Notes: generated by a model from the sequence alone, not told the origin. A DNA stretch of 6,908 nt from JACOYH01 sp964469735 (GCA_964469735.1 CAYXYS010000032.1:1-6908); one strand, 5' to 3'. Shown: positions 1 to 6,908, counted from the stretch's first letter. Program-made: numbers and translations.

Positions 1-115
1 AAGGTTAACATTACAAAACATTAATAAGAACCTCTCGCTTCTCTCGAGAACCTTGATTTGTTAAGGAATAATATTAAATCTTGAATTAATTTATTAATAA
101 ACATTAATACTTTAT
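1..115. other. AT-rich upstream region without a visible gene
   Basis: No credible reading frame is seen in this stretch on either strand. It is strongly AT-rich apart from a C/T-rich island at 31-46, where CTCTCG occurs twice (32-37 and 41-46) next to the palindrome TCTCGAGA (42-49). AGAACCT also occurs twice (28-34 and 47-53). These repeats could be a protein-binding site or a small hairpin (TCTCG 33-37 with CGAGA 45-49). The left window edge hides any upstream gene, so the role of the region remains open. Confidence 0.4.
81..108 (+). promoter_or_regulatory. Possible promoter with palindrome in the spacer, for the MerR-type gene
   Basis: TTGAAT (81-86, 4 of 6 matches to TTGACA) is followed after 16 bp by ATTAAT (103-108, 4 of 6 to TATAAT), seven bases before the ATG at 116. 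A start site about there would give a leaderless or nearly leaderless mRNA, which fits the absence of any Shine-Dalgarno. The 10-bp perfect palindrome TTATTAATAA (91-100) lies in the spacer, the place where MerR-family proteins classically bind. Because the whole region is AT-rich, chance matches are likely. Autoregulation is a guess. Confidence 0.27.
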
Positions 116-313
116 ATGGAGAAAGAATATTACACCGTCAAAGAAGTGGCAAAAATGTTAGGCGTTACCACCCTTACTTTGCGCAATTGGGATAAATCCG
201 GGAAGCTGAAAGCCTACCGAAACCCAATTAATAACTACCGAGTATATAAGCCAAGAGAAATTGAGCTTTTCTTAAGAAAAATAGAGGGTAAAAAGAAGCT
301 TATTTTCGGATAA
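116..313 (+). CDS. Minimal MerR/excisionase-type helix-turn-helix protein
   Basis: This is a 65-residue protein that is almost only a winged MerR-type DNA-binding domain. Residues 6-24 (YTVKEVAKMLGVTTLTLRNW) form the helix-turn-helix with the typical T-x-x-x-V-A-x-x-L-G-V pattern. Residues 25-45 (DKSGKL, then KAYRNPINNYRVY) match the wing, and a short basic tail ends in GKKKLIFG. Full MerR regulators carry a dimerisation coiled coil and an effector domain after this point; both are absent. It therefore resembles phage/transposon excisionases, BldC-like proteins, or the N-terminal domain of IS607-type serine recombinases. The ATG is the only sensible start and has no Shine-Dalgarno. The gene stands alone on the + strand and converges on the rodA end of the large minus-strand block, sharing a terminator with it. 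The DNA-binding role is well supported by the fold signature; its target is unknown. Confidence 0.8.
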   Translation: MEKEYYTVKEVAKMLGVTTLTLRNWDKSGKLKAYRNPINNYRVYKPREIELFLRKIEGKKKLIFG

Positions 314-318
314 AGGCT

Positions 319-357
319 AAACAAAAAAACAGCCCCAATTAAGGCTGTTTTTTGTTT
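319..357. terminator. Bidirectional intrinsic terminator between MerR-type gene and rodA
   Basis: The left arm (319-334: AAAC, seven A, CAGCC) pairs with the right arm (343-357: GGCTG, six T, GTTT) with one bulged A and an 8-nt loop. The A-run before and T-run after the GC-rich core make a U-tract for transcripts in either direction. It lies six bases after the stop of the + strand gene and seven bases beyond the rodA stop on the minus strand, so it can end both convergent units. Confidence 0.9.
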
Positions 358-363
358 AAAAAA

Positions 364-1458
364 CTATTGATTAATTTTGATATTCTGAATTATCCCCAGG
401 CCTATAAATATCATCAATAAGCTGCTGCCCCCGTAGCTTATTAAAGGAAGAGGGACCCCAACAATCGGAAGCACTCCGATGTTCATTCCAATGTTTATAA
501 ATATCTGAGCGACAACAAGCACTGCAAATCCCGAAGCAAAAAGCCTGGCAAAATTTCCGGGGGCAGAAAGAGAAATTTTAATTATTCTGAAAATAAATAT
601 TCCGAAAAGAGCCAGCAGCCCGGCAACCCCCACAAGCCCGAATTCTTCGGCAATCGCCGCAAAGATAAAATCTGTCTGGGGTTCCGGTAAAAATCCGTAC
701 TGGGTCTGCGGCCCGCTCCCCAATCCCTGCCCGAATATTCCGCCGGAACCAATGGCAATTTTTGACTGGGCTTCGTTCCAACCGGAACCCAAAGGATCAT
801 TATCGGCAACAATAAAGTTCATCACCCTTTCTTTCTGGTAATCTTTCAAAATAAAAGACCAGCTCAGAGATAAGGCCAGCAGCCCGCAGAAAATCAAAAT
901 CAAAAAAGAGCGCAACTTAATCCCGGAAAAAATTAATATCGCCAGCCACAAAATTGCCAATATAATAACCGAACCCAAATCCGGCTGAAAGAATATGAGA
1001 ACGGCGGGCAACAAAACGTATAATCCGGAAAAGAGTATATGTGATACCCTATACATTTCAACATGGCGTACGGAGAAATACTTGGCCAAAAGAGCAATTA
1101 ATATCAGCTTAATTAATTCCCTGGGATCTATGGAAACTGGACCCACGTCATACCAGCTCTTCACTCCCCTAATGGCAGGAGCAAAGAAAAATAAGCCCAG
1201 CAAAGCCAAACACACTAATCCGTAAAGGATTATCATTAAATAGGGGTCATTTCTGATTATCCGATAATCGAAGAATGAGAACAAAAACATTAAAAATGCT
1301 CCCATTCCGGCGAAAGCAAGTTGTTTTTGAAAATTAAAAAAATCAGCTCTCCCTAAAGAAGAACTGTATATGGATAGCAGTCCGAAAGCGACAAGCAAAA
1401 TAGCGGAAGTAATCAATATCCAATCCAGCTTCCGAAAATGAAGCGTTAAAGAATGCAT
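364..1458 (-). CDS. rodA: RodA/FtsW-type SEDS peptidoglycan glycosyltransferase
   Basis: SEDS proteins are polytopic membrane glycosyltransferases that polymerise lipid II into glycan strands, usually with a class B penicillin-binding protein. The 364-residue length fits RodA, and about ten hydrophobic segments are visible. Signatures: R97-G98 with W102 and D111-P112-x-E114-x-x-K117 (RGVKSWYDVG...DPRELIK), FQPDLGS (157-163), the loop GSGGIFGQGLGSG (237-249), LPEPQTDFIFAAIAEEFG (257-274), and GVPLPLISYGGSS (334-346). D263 in TDFIF aligns with the catalytic aspartate of the large extracellular loop, and W102 with the conserved tryptophan of RodA. It begins 9 nt after the ligA stop without a clear Shine-Dalgarno, so it probably is the last gene of the operon and ends at the 319-357 terminator. 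RodA rather than FtsW is preferred from length and sequence style, but the two are hard to separate by eye. No MreB, MreC or PBP2 gene is visible nearby. Confidence 0.92.
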   Translation of the reverse strand: MHSLTLHFRKLDWILITSAILLVAFGLLSIYSSSLGRADFFNFQKQLAFAGMGAFLMFLFSFFDYRIIRNDPYLMIILYGLVCLALLGLFFFAPAIRGVKSWYDVGPVSIDPRELIKLILIALLAKYFSVRHVEMYRVSHILFSGLYVLLPAVLIFFQPDLGSVIILAILWLAILIFSGIKLRSFLILIFCGLLALSLSWSFILKDYQKERVMNFIVADNDPLGSGWNEAQSKIAIGSGGIFGQGLGSGPQTQYGFLPEPQTDFIFAAIAEEFGLVGVAGLLALFGIFIFRIIKISLSAPGNFARLFASGFAVLVVAQIFINIGMNIGVLPIVGVPLPLISYGGSSLLMIFIGLGIIQNIKINQ

Positions 1459-1467
1459 TGAGCGATT

Positions 1468-3510
1468 TTATTTTAGCATTTCCAAGAACTCCTTCTCTCC
1501 TATTCTTTTTACACCAAGTTTTTCAGCTTGTCCAAGCTTAGAGCCGGGATTCTCCCCCACTACCAAATAATCGGTCTCTTTAGAAACGGAACTCGAAGGA
1601 TCGCCGCCCAGCATTCTTATCTTCTTTTTAGCCTCACCCCTTGTCATGCTTTTTAAAGAACCTGTTAAGATGAAGGTTTTTCCCTTAAGTTTTTGGCTTC
1701 CGCCAGCCGCCAGATTTTGCGGCGGGATTATTTCTACCCCCGCATCCAGCAAATCATCAATGAATTTCTGGTTATCCCTAGAGTTGAACCAACTGCGGAT
1801 GCTTTCAGACACTTTCCCTCCCACATCGGGAATTGACTCGAGTTCTTCCCTGGAAGCTTTCTGAAGTTTCTTAATGTTTCTAAAATACTGCGCTAAATCC
1901 ATGGCAGTTTCCTCTCCAACGTGCCTAATACCCAAAGAATATATGAATCTATATAAAGGTATCTTTTTGCTTTTATTTATGGCTTTTACCAGATTTTCCG
2001 CTGATTTCTCAGCAAACCTCTCCAAAGGCACAAGGTCGCCTTCTTTTAATTCAAAAATATCTGAAGCGTCGGAAATCAGATTCTCGTCTATAAGCTTATC
2101 TATTATTTTAGGGCCCAGCCCATCGATATCAAAAGCTTTTTTCGAAACGAAATGGTAAATAAACTCTCTTTTCCTGGCCGGACAGTTCGGGTTTAGGCAT
2201 CTCCAAATAGCTTCTCCTTCCGGCTTTTCAAGCTTAACTCCGCATTTCGGACAAACCTTAGGAAATTTAAAACCCTGCTCTTTGCCGGTTCGCAATTCCT
2301 TTAAAACCTTGGCTACGGCCGGTATAACGTCCCCGGCCCGCTCGACAATAACCGTATCTCCTATTTTCACCCCCAAACGCTCTATTTCGTCCTCATTGTG
2401 CAAAGTCGCCCTGGAAACGGTAACGCCGCCAACCTCAACCGGCTTTAAATGAGCAATGGGGGTAATAGCCCCCGTTCTGCCCACTTGAATTTTAATATCC
2501 AAAACCTTTGTTGTGGCTTGTTTCGGGGAAAACTTAAACGCCCTTATCCCTCTGGGAGATTTTCCAGCCACTCCAAGCCTCTGAAATAAGGAGTTATCGT
2601 CCAGAGTAACTACCACTCCGTCTATTTGATAAGGCAAGGTTTCTCTTTTCTTGGCGACCTCTCTCCAAAAATCAACAACCTCGGAAATATTCCTGCATTT
2701 TTTCCCCTTGTCTGTTTTAAAACCAAATGCTTTAAGGATTTGGTGCTCCTCGGAATGCTTTTTTTGGCCGAAATCAGTAATTAGATCATAAGCGAGGAAG
2801 CTCAAGGGGCGGGAAGCGGCTAATTTAGGATTCAACTGCCTTATTGATCCTGCAGCCAAGTTTCTGGGATTTGCATAAGTCTTTTTCCCGTCTTTTTCCA
2901 GCTTTTTATTCAATCTTTCAAAATCGCTTTTATTCATATAAACCTCTCCCCTTATTTCAATTTTCCCCTTATCAACAAGCTCTTTTATTTTCTTTTCTAT
3001 TTTCTCTCCAGGCATTTTCCCTTTAACTTCAAGCCTTAAGGGAATGCTTTCTATGGTTTTCAAGTTCTGGGTAACATCCTCCCCCACTCGGCCGTTGCCG
3101 CGAGTAGCGCCCAGCGCAAACACTCCATCTTTATATATGAGGGTTACCGCAAAACCGTCTATCTTGTATTCGCAAAAATAATCAAGATTATCGCCGGGCG
3201 CCAGCCTTTTTAGATAATCCTCCCAGTTCTCCAGTTCTTTTTCTGAAAAAACATCCTCTATGCTCAACATGGGAATTTTATGCTCCACTTTCTCAAATTC
3301 CCTTAAGGGCTCCCCCGCTACCCTTTGAGTCGGAGAATCGGGAGTGATGAGTTCGGGATACTGGCCCTCAAGCTGAAAAAGCTCGTGCTTAAGCGAATCT
3401 AAGGCCTCCGGAGATATCTCCTCCCTGTTTTCAACGTGATATAAATAACGGTGATGGGCAATCACCTTTTTAAGCTTCTCTATTCTCTTTTTAGCTTCCT
3501 CTTTTCTCAT
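1468..3510 (-). CDS. ligA: NAD+-dependent DNA ligase LigA
   Basis: LigA seals nicks using NAD+, essential for joining Okazaki fragments and repair. The 680 residues match the family length and all domains are present: Ia (about 1-70), nucleotidyltransferase with catalytic K116 in CEYKIDG, motif RGNGRVGEDVT (137-147), EIRGEV (185-190), NPRNLAAGSIRQL (214-226), QIDGVVV (295-301) and FKFSPKQATT (325-334), an OB fold (about 335-405), a four-cysteine zinc finger (C420, C423, C438, C443), helix-hairpin-helix repeats (about 450-585) and a C-terminal BRCT domain (about 606-680). In domain Ia, Y24, H25 and D38 fit E. coli Y22, H23 and D36, but the positions of E. coli D32 and Y35 are P34 and L37. The start is 8 nt after the preceding pilin-like gene's stop, with a weak AGGG four bases upstream. 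rodA follows 9 nt downstream. Assignment is secure; the operon partnership with pilus genes is the odd part. Confidence 0.98.
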   Translation of the reverse strand: MRKEEAKKRIEKLKKVIAHHRYLYHVENREEISPEALDSLKHELFQLEGQYPELITPDSPTQRVAGEPLREFEKVEHKIPMLSIEDVFSEKELENWEDYLKRLAPGDNLDYFCEYKIDGFAVTLIYKDGVFALGATRGNGRVGEDVTQNLKTIESIPLRLEVKGKMPGEKIEKKIKELVDKGKIEIRGEVYMNKSDFERLNKKLEKDGKKTYANPRNLAAGSIRQLNPKLAASRPLSFLAYDLITDFGQKKHSEEHQILKAFGFKTDKGKKCRNISEVVDFWREVAKKRETLPYQIDGVVVTLDDNSLFQRLGVAGKSPRGIRAFKFSPKQATTKVLDIKIQVGRTGAITPIAHLKPVEVGGVTVSRATLHNEDEIERLGVKIGDTVIVERAGDVIPAVAKVLKELRTGKEQGFKFPKVCPKCGVKLEKPEGEAIWRCLNPNCPARKREFIYHFVSKKAFDIDGLGPKIIDKLIDENLISDASDIFELKEGDLVPLERFAEKSAENLVKAINKSKKIPLYRFIYSLGIRHVGEETAMDLAQYFRNIKKLQKASREELESIPDVGGKVSESIRSWFNSRDNQKFIDDLLDAGVEIIPPQNLAAGGSQKLKGKTFILTGSLKSMTRGEAKKKIRMLGGDPSSSVSKETDYLVVGENPGSKLGQAEKLGVKRIGEKEFLEMLK

Positions 3511-3518
3511 CTACCCTG

Positions 3519-3920
3519 TTAATAAGATATCTCAATGGCTCTTTTAACCTCTTTATAAGCTCCTATTGATTTTATACAGTAATAGGGTGCGGCGCAATTC
3601 AATCCCGCCGGCCTAATGTCGAGATAATATTCCGCTCCATTATCCAACTCGCAAGGAGAAGCTTCTATGCAGGAAGAAACTGGATTAGCTCTGCTTAATA
3701 AGACTTCCTCTATTCCGGCATCAGCGGCATAAAAAGCTATTACGGAATACCCCATCTCTCTCAATGTCTTAGTCTGGCCGATAAATATGCTGCTGATGCC
3801 CAAGGCTACCGCCAGCAATATGGACATTACCATTAAAGCTAAATACAAAGAGACCCCCCGCCTTCCTTTGATTTTGGCCGAGGATGATGTCGGCCAGATT
3901 TTTTTGCATAAATGTATCAT
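3519..3920 (-). CDS. PilX/GspK-like minor pilin protein
   Basis: This 133-residue protein has a basic leader ending in KGRRG (18-22) followed by a hydrophobic helix (V23 to about I47, starting VSLYLALMVMSILLAVALG), the class III signal of prepilins. Cleavage is expected after G22. Position +5 of the mature chain is L27, not the usual glutamate; this is a known trait of GspK and is tolerated in PilX-like proteins. FYAADAGIEEVL (63-74) matches the AF-x-AADAGIE block of the PilX N-terminal family. The short C-terminal domain has four cysteines (C84, C90, C109, C115), suited to disulfides outside the membrane. It is fourth in the prepilin series, the GspK/PilX slot, 9 nt after the PilW-like stop and 8 nt before ligA. 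It is much shorter than GspK (about 300), so PilX-like is the better name. Confidence 0.8.
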   Translation of the reverse strand: MIHLCKKIWPTSSSAKIKGRRGVSLYLALMVMSILLAVALGISSIFIGQTKTLREMGYSVIAFYAADAGIEEVLLSRANPVSSCIEASPCELDNGAEYYLDIRPAGLNCAAPYYCIKSIGAYKEVKRAIEISY

Positions 3921-3929
3921 AACGCTATA

Positions 3930-4526
3930 TCAATGCCTTATATCCAAATTTCTCTGGGAAATGCTCGTTTGAATATCCAAGGAAGCCTTCTCCTCGTCTT
4001 TGCCGCCGCTCTCAATATTCCAAAAAACCGTAAAAAGCGGCTGAATATTATCGTTTTGGGTCTCCCCGGATAGCCTAAAGGTCATAGAATTGACTTGAAG
4101 CTGCTCAGAAGTTAAAGCCATTGTCTCTTCCTCTCCGGTTTCCAAATTTCGCTTGTATTCCATAAGCTGTCCGCCATCCAAATAAAATTCCTGGCAAACA
4201 TCCGCTTCAGCTTCATGGTCAAATTTGATAAATCTCATCCTGGAATCGTCACCTCCGGGATTTTCAAAATTAACTCCTGAAGAAGAAAGGCAAGTATAAG
4301 CGTGGTCGAAAAGCTCTTTTTTAGCCATTCTGGTAGACCGAGACATATATTCTGCGGCAAAAGAAACCTGGTCGGCCAGCTGTTGATAGGACAAACTTCT
4401 CCTTTGGGCTTTCAGGCTGCTAACCAATAAAGTAGCGGCAGCGCTCATAACCAAGGAGAATATGGCAACGGCCACTATCATTTCGATTAGAGTGAAACCT
4501 TTTTTTGATTTCGTTAATTTCAGCAT
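3930..4526 (-). CDS. PilW/GspJ-like minor prepilin
   Basis: This 198-residue prepilin has the leader MLKLTKSKKG (1-10), predicted cleavage after G10, then F11 and E15 (+5) in FTLIEMIVAVAIFSLV and a hydrophobic helix to about residue 36. The following segment (about 40-70, LKAQRRSLSYQQLADQVSFA) continues the pilin alpha helix, and the rest is a beta-rich head with C79 and C111. The tail LDIQTSISQRNLDIR is typical of PilW-like pilins. Length and third position in the series match PilW/GspJ, which helps form the tip complex of the pilus. The ATG lies 2 nt after the preceding stop and is preceded by GGAG with six bases of spacing, the clearest Shine-Dalgarno of the operon. Confidence 0.8.
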   Translation of the reverse strand: MLKLTKSKKGFTLIEMIVAVAIFSLVMSAAATLLVSSLKAQRRSLSYQQLADQVSFAAEYMSRSTRMAKKELFDHAYTCLSSSGVNFENPGGDDSRMRFIKFDHEAEADVCQEFYLDGGQLMEYKRNLETGEEETMALTSEQLQVNSMTFRLSGETQNDNIQPLFTVFWNIESGGKDEEKASLDIQTSISQRNLDIRH

Positions 4527-4528
4527 AA

Positions 4529-5023
4529 CTATCTCCAGTTATATAGGTTAGTTTGAGCGGTCACCTGATGCGGCCGTCCTCTTTCCAACCAAGAAACCTC
4601 AACCGAAACTGTCATCTTATCGGCCTGGGGTTTTTCCACGGTTATTTTTCTTTTAAACTTGCTTTCTTGTCCTGTAGAGCAATTGTAAAAATTACCGTCG
4701 AACTTCAAAAAACCCTCCGCTCCCAAGCTGCAACTTATATCTGGAAAACTGGCGCTTTGGTAATCCAGATTGTAGCCCTCGGCTATGGAAATCCCATCAT
4801 CCCAGAAAATGGCGGGATTGGTCCTCTGTTCCAGCCAGTTACTGTCCCTTATATTCCTAACCACTTCTATCCCCTCTTGAGCTAAATAAGAGGCGGTGAG
4901 TTGGTCTGAAGCGACCGAAGTAAAGCTGGTAGTCGTTTGAATAACATTAAAAGCGGCGCCGGCTCCAACGGTAACCAAGAATATAGCCACTATTATTTCA
5001 ATTAGAGTAAAAGATTTGCTCAC
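4529..5023 (-). CDS. PilV/GspI-like minor prepilin with GTG start and Ser at -1
   Basis: This 164-residue prepilin has an extremely short leader, MSKS, then F5 and E9 (+5) in FTLIEIIVAIFLVTVGAGAAF. The residue before the cleavage point is S4, whereas glycine is nearly invariant in the family. SYLAQEGIEVVRNIRDSNWL (45-64) is the AEG/AQEG block that marks PilV/GspI proteins, and WDDGI (74-78) follows. C98 and C115 could form the head disulfide. The GTG start is forced: an in-frame TGA lies two codons upstream, and the start overlaps the preceding stop by one base (TAGTG), so translation is probably coupled. Second place in the series fits PilV/GspI. Confidence 0.82.
   Translation of the reverse strand: MSKSFTLIEIIVAIFLVTVGAGAAFNVIQTTTSFTSVASDQLTASYLAQEGIEVVRNIRDSNWLEQRTNPAIFWDDGISIAEGYNLDYQSASFPDISCSLGAEGFLKFDGNFYNCSTGQESKFKRKITVEKPQADKMTVSVEVSWLERGRPHQVTAQTNLYNWR
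4533..4536 (-). promoter_or_regulatory. Shine-Dalgarno of the PilW-like gene inside the preceding coding end
   Basis: GGAG on the minus strand is six bases before the ATG at 4526-4524 and lies within the last codons of the PilV-like gene (...NLYNWR). It supports the chosen start and suggests translation here is not only by coupling. Most other starts in the operon lack such a site. Confidence 0.6.
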
Positions 5024-5751
5024 TAATCAATGTATATTAACCCGGCTTTATTAACATGAACGCTGTTATCGACCCTTAAGGGCTCGCCGCCCTCCTGTTT
5101 TTCGTACCTCTTGGCCTGGTCAAAAATGCCGGCAAATTTATACCAGTCGTAAACGGTTTGAGGATCCGACTCCATAGCAGGGAAAGAATCCGGGCAATTT
5201 TCTTCGTTATTGGTGGTGTCGCAGCCCGCCCTGGGATCCGGCCAGAACCAAACAACATCTTGGTATTCGTATTTGTAATTGGAAGTCAAGAACTCGACTC
5301 CCACTATGGCAATAGTAATAGTGGCAAGGGGACTGCTGTCGGGAGTGAAAAAAACGCTGGGATCCGGAGGCTCAAAGAAAACCGTCAAAGCGGAGCCGTC
5401 TGAAGGAGAAAGCTCGACTATTTCCATTTTGCTTTCCATAAAGATTTCCTCTACTCTCTCTCCGAGCCCGGAATAAAGCTTGTCGCCGTTAAGGTCGGCA
5501 AAAAGAACATACCGGGTCGGCTGATTCAAGTCAAAATACAACCCGTATCCGTCGGGACTCTCTCCTGAAAAATCTTTAGCGGAAATAGCCAAACCCTGGG
5601 CTCTTCTTAAATCTTGAGAAAGCTTATGCGCGGTTCTCTGGAGAGCTAAGGTTTTATCCCCCGCCTTATAATTGGGAAGGACCAGGGCCGTAATCAGGGT
5701 TATTATACTTATAACCACTAAAAGCTCTATTAGAGTGAAGCCTTTTTTCAT
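5023..5751 (-). CDS. GspH/FimT-like prepilin with enlarged C-terminal region
   Basis: This 242-residue prepilin has the short leader MKKG, cleavage after G4, and E9 (+5) in FTLIELLVVISIITLITALVL. ALQRTAHKLSQDLRRAQGLA (36-55) is the GspH/FimT/FimU helix block. FADLNGDKLYSG (84-95) carries a D-x-N-x-D pattern that might bind calcium. The end, VHVNKAGLIYID, is the usual GspH-like tail. Between about 160 and 230 there is extra material rich in tryptophan, tyrosine and acidic residues (WFWPDP, YDWYKF, C177 and C186), making it longer than most GspH/FimT proteins (roughly 150-200). It overlaps pilD by four bases (ATGA) and the PilV-like gene by one, so all three are probably translated by coupling. 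As first minor pilin in the H-I-J-K order it likely bridges the tip complex and the fibre. Confidence 0.83.
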   Translation of the reverse strand: MKKGFTLIELLVVISIITLITALVLPNYKAGDKTLALQRTAHKLSQDLRRAQGLAISAKDFSGESPDGYGLYFDLNQPTRYVLFADLNGDKLYSGLGERVEEIFMESKMEIVELSPSDGSALTVFFEPPDPSVFFTPDSSPLATITIAIVGVEFLTSNYKYEYQDVVWFWPDPRAGCDTTNNEENCPDSFPAMESDPQTVYDWYKFAGIFDQAKRYEKQEGGEPLRVDNSVHVNKAGLIYID

Positions 5752-6518
5752 AAATAACCGAAGAAATTAAAGTACCAGTTAATCAATTCATCCGCCCAAA
5801 AAAGAGCAGCAAAGGTTCCGGTAACCAGGAATGGGCCGAAGGGAACTTCTGACTTCATTCCTTTTTTACCCATAACTATTAATCCTATTCCCATTATAGC
5901 ACCAATGAAAACGGCTAAAAATAAGGCGACGGCCGCGTCAGGCCAGCCCAAAAGCAACCCTATTAGAAAGCCGAGCTTCACATCCCCCATTCCCATCCAT
6001 TTTTCCTTTGAAACCAGAACGATGGCCAGGAAAAATCCCGCCAATCCCAAGGCCGCCCAAATATGTTCGAGGTCCCACCTCCAACATATTAAATAGAGAA
6101 AAGTCAGAGCAATGGCCGAATAAATAATCTTGTCGGGAATGAGATAATGCCTGAGGTCGTAAACGAAAATGACTATTAAAAAACAAACCAAGACTAGATA
6201 ATAAAAACTCGGTATTGCAACCATGGTTGTAATCTCAAGTTTTGCTAACATTAAAACAAATAAAAAGCCTGTGGCGAGTTCGACTATGAGATACTGCCAA
6301 GATATTTTTCTCCGGCAATAGCGGCATCTTCCGCGAAGAAACAAAAAACTGACAACTGGAATTAAGTCCAAAAATCCCAGCTTATGCCGACAATGGGGAC
6401 AATAAGACCTTCCCGAGAGAAAGCCCTCGCCTTTTTCCATTCGATAAATAACACAGTTCAAAAAGCTGCCTACAATTAATCCAAAAATAAAAACCGCAAA
6501 ATAATAAAACAAACTCAT
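5748..6518 (-). CDS. pilD: Type IV prepilin peptidase / N-methyltransferase PilD
   Basis: PilD is an inner-membrane aspartic protease that removes the prepilin leader and methylates the new N-terminal phenylalanine. The 256-residue protein has the N-terminal GSFLNCVIYR (17-26), the cytoplasmic zinc-binding set C40, C43, C65, C68 (CPHC and CRYC), VELATG (79-84), the first catalytic aspartate D121 in VYDLRHYLIPD, the second D179 in GMGDVKLG (176-183), and VPFGPFL (225-231). Both the methylase and peptidase halves are therefore intact. About seven to eight hydrophobic segments are visible. It is the first gene of the minus-strand operon and overlaps the first prepilin gene by ATGA; its likely substrates are the four prepilins downstream and the pilin upstream. 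No Shine-Dalgarno is seen; a promoter with a -10 only six bases before the ATG suggests a leaderless mRNA. Confidence 0.96.
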   Translation of the reverse strand: MSLFYYFAVFIFGLIVGSFLNCVIYRMEKGEGFLSGRSYCPHCRHKLGFLDLIPVVSFLFLRGRCRYCRRKISWQYLIVELATGFLFVLMLAKLEITTMVAIPSFYYLVLVCFLIVIFVYDLRHYLIPDKIIYSAIALTFLYLICWRWDLEHIWAALGLAGFFLAIVLVSKEKWMGMGDVKLGFLIGLLLGWPDAAVALFLAVFIGAIMGIGLIVMGKKGMKSEVPFGPFLVTGTFAALFWADELINWYFNFFGYL

Positions 6519-6524
6519 TGGATT

Positions 6525-6553
6525 ATTTTACCCCGTTAGAAGTTGTTTTTAAA
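6525..6553 (-). promoter_or_regulatory. Possible promoter of the pilD operon, leaderless
   Basis: On the minus strand, TTTAAA (6553-6548, 4 of 6) is followed after exactly 17 bp by TAAAAT (6530-6525, 5 of 6). Six bases then separate the -10 from the pilD ATG, so transcription would begin at or next to the start codon. The 17-bp spacer consists of AACA plus the inverted-repeat arm ACTTCTAACGGGG. The match is inferred by eye in AT-rich DNA, but the spacing is ideal and it precedes the first gene after a terminator. Confidence 0.45.
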
Positions 6554-6558
6554 GACCA

Positions 6559-6590
6559 GGTTTGTTTTTTTGTGAATGGTTGGGTTTGTT
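6559..6590 (+). repeat. Short direct repeat GGTTTGTT, 24 bp apart
   Basis: GGTTTGTT occurs at 6559-6566 and again at 6583-6590 inside a G/T-rich stretch of the inverted-repeat segment. The 24-bp spacing is close to two helical turns, so paired protein-binding sites are conceivable, but low sequence complexity makes chance a good alternative. Confidence 0.35.
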
Positions 6591-6606
6591 AATTAATCTT
6601 TTTAAT

Positions 6607-6646
6607 GTCTTAAATAAAAATTTTTCTAAAATTTTTATTGAAAGAC
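6607..6646. repeat. Long AT-only hairpin
   Basis: AATAAAAATTTT (6613-6624) and AAAATTTTTATT (6628-6639) form a perfect 12-bp stem around a 3-nt loop. GTCTT (6607-6611) and AAGAC (6642-6646) add five pairs after a small internal loop. It sits next to the right 13-bp arm. The stem has no G-C pair in its core, so it is a weak terminator at best; cruciform extrusion or an element core is another reading. Confidence 0.6.
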
Positions 6647-6670
6647 TTCTAACGGGGTTTACTATTTTTC

Positions 6671-6711
6671 GCTCTAAAACTAAATTGAGGGAGGCTTACC
6701 TCCCTCAATTT
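6671..6711 (-). terminator. Intrinsic terminator of the pilin gene
   Basis: A 13-bp perfect stem (6682-6694 with 6699-6711, AAATTGAGGGAGG against CCTCCCTCAATTT) with a 4-nt loop lies 23 bases after the pilin stop. On the minus strand it is followed by TAGTTTTAG, a modest U-tract. The A/T ends of the stem also give some U-run for the + strand, but no + strand gene is near. It isolates the pilin as its own transcription unit, ahead of the pilD operon. Confidence 0.85.
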
Positions 6712-6734
6712 GACTAGGACTTTCTGTTGTGATT

Positions 6735-6908
6735 CTAGAAGCAGCAGTCGGCTAAAGTCGGCACGGCATCAGTGCACTCAAAGTTCCCCGCATGCGAAGC
6801 GGTATAGTAAGTGGTCGTACTCGGAGATTCCAGCGTAGCGTAAGCGCAGAATTTCTGAGAATCTCCGGTATTATCCACCCAAACATAGGTATTGGAACCG
6901 GGATCCGT
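6735..6908 (-). CDS. C-terminal end of a probable major type IV pilin (partial)
   Basis: The last 57 codons of a minus-strand gene are visible, ending in TAG at 6737-6735; the start lies beyond the right edge. The peptide begins TDPGSNTYVWVDNTGDSQKF, continues with CAYATLESPSTTTYY and ends TLADCCF. It has four cysteines (fragment positions 21, 45, 55, 56), which fits the C-terminal disulfide-stabilised head of a pilin. The Y-V-W...FC-x-Y-A-x-LE pattern resembles the heads of pilins of this bacterial group. The N-terminal prepilin signal cannot be seen, so the call rests on this head, on the neighbouring pilD and minor prepilins, and on the separate strong terminator expected of an abundant fibre subunit. 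It could also be another minor pilin. Confidence 0.65.
   Translation of the reverse strand, partial: TDPGSNTYVWVDNTGDSQKFCAYATLESPSTTTYYTASHAGNFECTDAVPTLADCCF

Larger units (their letters stand above)
6531..6657. repeat. 127-bp segment bounded by perfect 13-bp inverted repeats
   Basis: CCCCGTTAGAAGT (6531-6543) and its exact complement ACTTCTAACGGGG (6645-6657) bound this segment; A6530 and T6658 add a fourteenth pair. TTTA occurs immediately outside both arms (6527-6530 and 6658-6661), as a short target duplication would look, although such a word is common here. The inside is AT-rich and has no gene. It could be a miniature transposable element, a pair of operator sites, or a leader structure. 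Confidence 0.7.

Overview
The window looks like chromosomal DNA from a Candidate Phyla Radiation (Patescibacteria) bacterium, most probably Parcubacteria-like. This is inferred from overall protein style: compact SEDS and NAD-ligase proteins, and prepilins with phrases such as YLAQEGIEVVRNIRDSNW and FYAADAGIEE. It has not been confirmed by a search. TGA is used as a stop (pilD and the PilW-like gene), so the standard bacterial code applies, which argues against the TGA=Gly lineages of the radiation (Gracilibacteria/SR1). Genes are tightly packed, gaps are 2-9 nt, and most starts have no clear Shine-Dalgarno.

Layout, left to right. Positions 1-115 are an AT-rich upstream region with a possible promoter and a palindrome, followed by a 65-codon + strand gene for a minimal MerR-type DNA-binding protein (116-313). 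A bidirectional terminator (319-357) separates it from the large minus-strand block. Read in the direction of transcription (right to left), that block is: prepilin peptidase pilD (6518-5748), a GspH/FimT-like prepilin (5751-5023), a PilV/GspI-like prepilin (5023-4529, GTG start), a PilW/GspJ-like prepilin (4526-3930), a PilX/GspK-like protein (3920-3519), NAD+-dependent DNA ligase ligA (3510-1468) and a RodA-type SEDS glycosyltransferase (1458-364). Overlaps and very short gaps argue for a single operon. At the right edge (6735-6908) lies the C-terminal end of a further minus-strand gene, probably a major type IV pilin, closed by its own strong hairpin terminator (about 6671-6711).

Function. 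The four consecutive prepilins follow the order H-I-J-K of type II secretion and fimU-pilV-pilW-pilX of type IV pili, the set that forms the initiating/tip complex of a pilus. PilD would cleave and N-methylate them and the upstream major pilin. Downstream, the operon runs into DNA replication/repair (LigA) and cell-wall elongation (RodA), an unusual partner set that may reflect genome compaction or coupling of surface, wall and DNA-uptake functions.

The most interesting non-coding stretch is 6519-6660. Two perfect 13-bp inverted arms (6531-6543, 6645-6657) bound a 127-bp AT-rich segment containing a 12-bp perfect internal hairpin, and TTTA occurs directly outside both arms. The left arm also sits exactly as the 17-bp spacer between a plausible -35 and -10 of a promoter that would give a leaderless pilD mRNA. 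It is either a small non-autonomous mobile element or a paired operator/promoter module.
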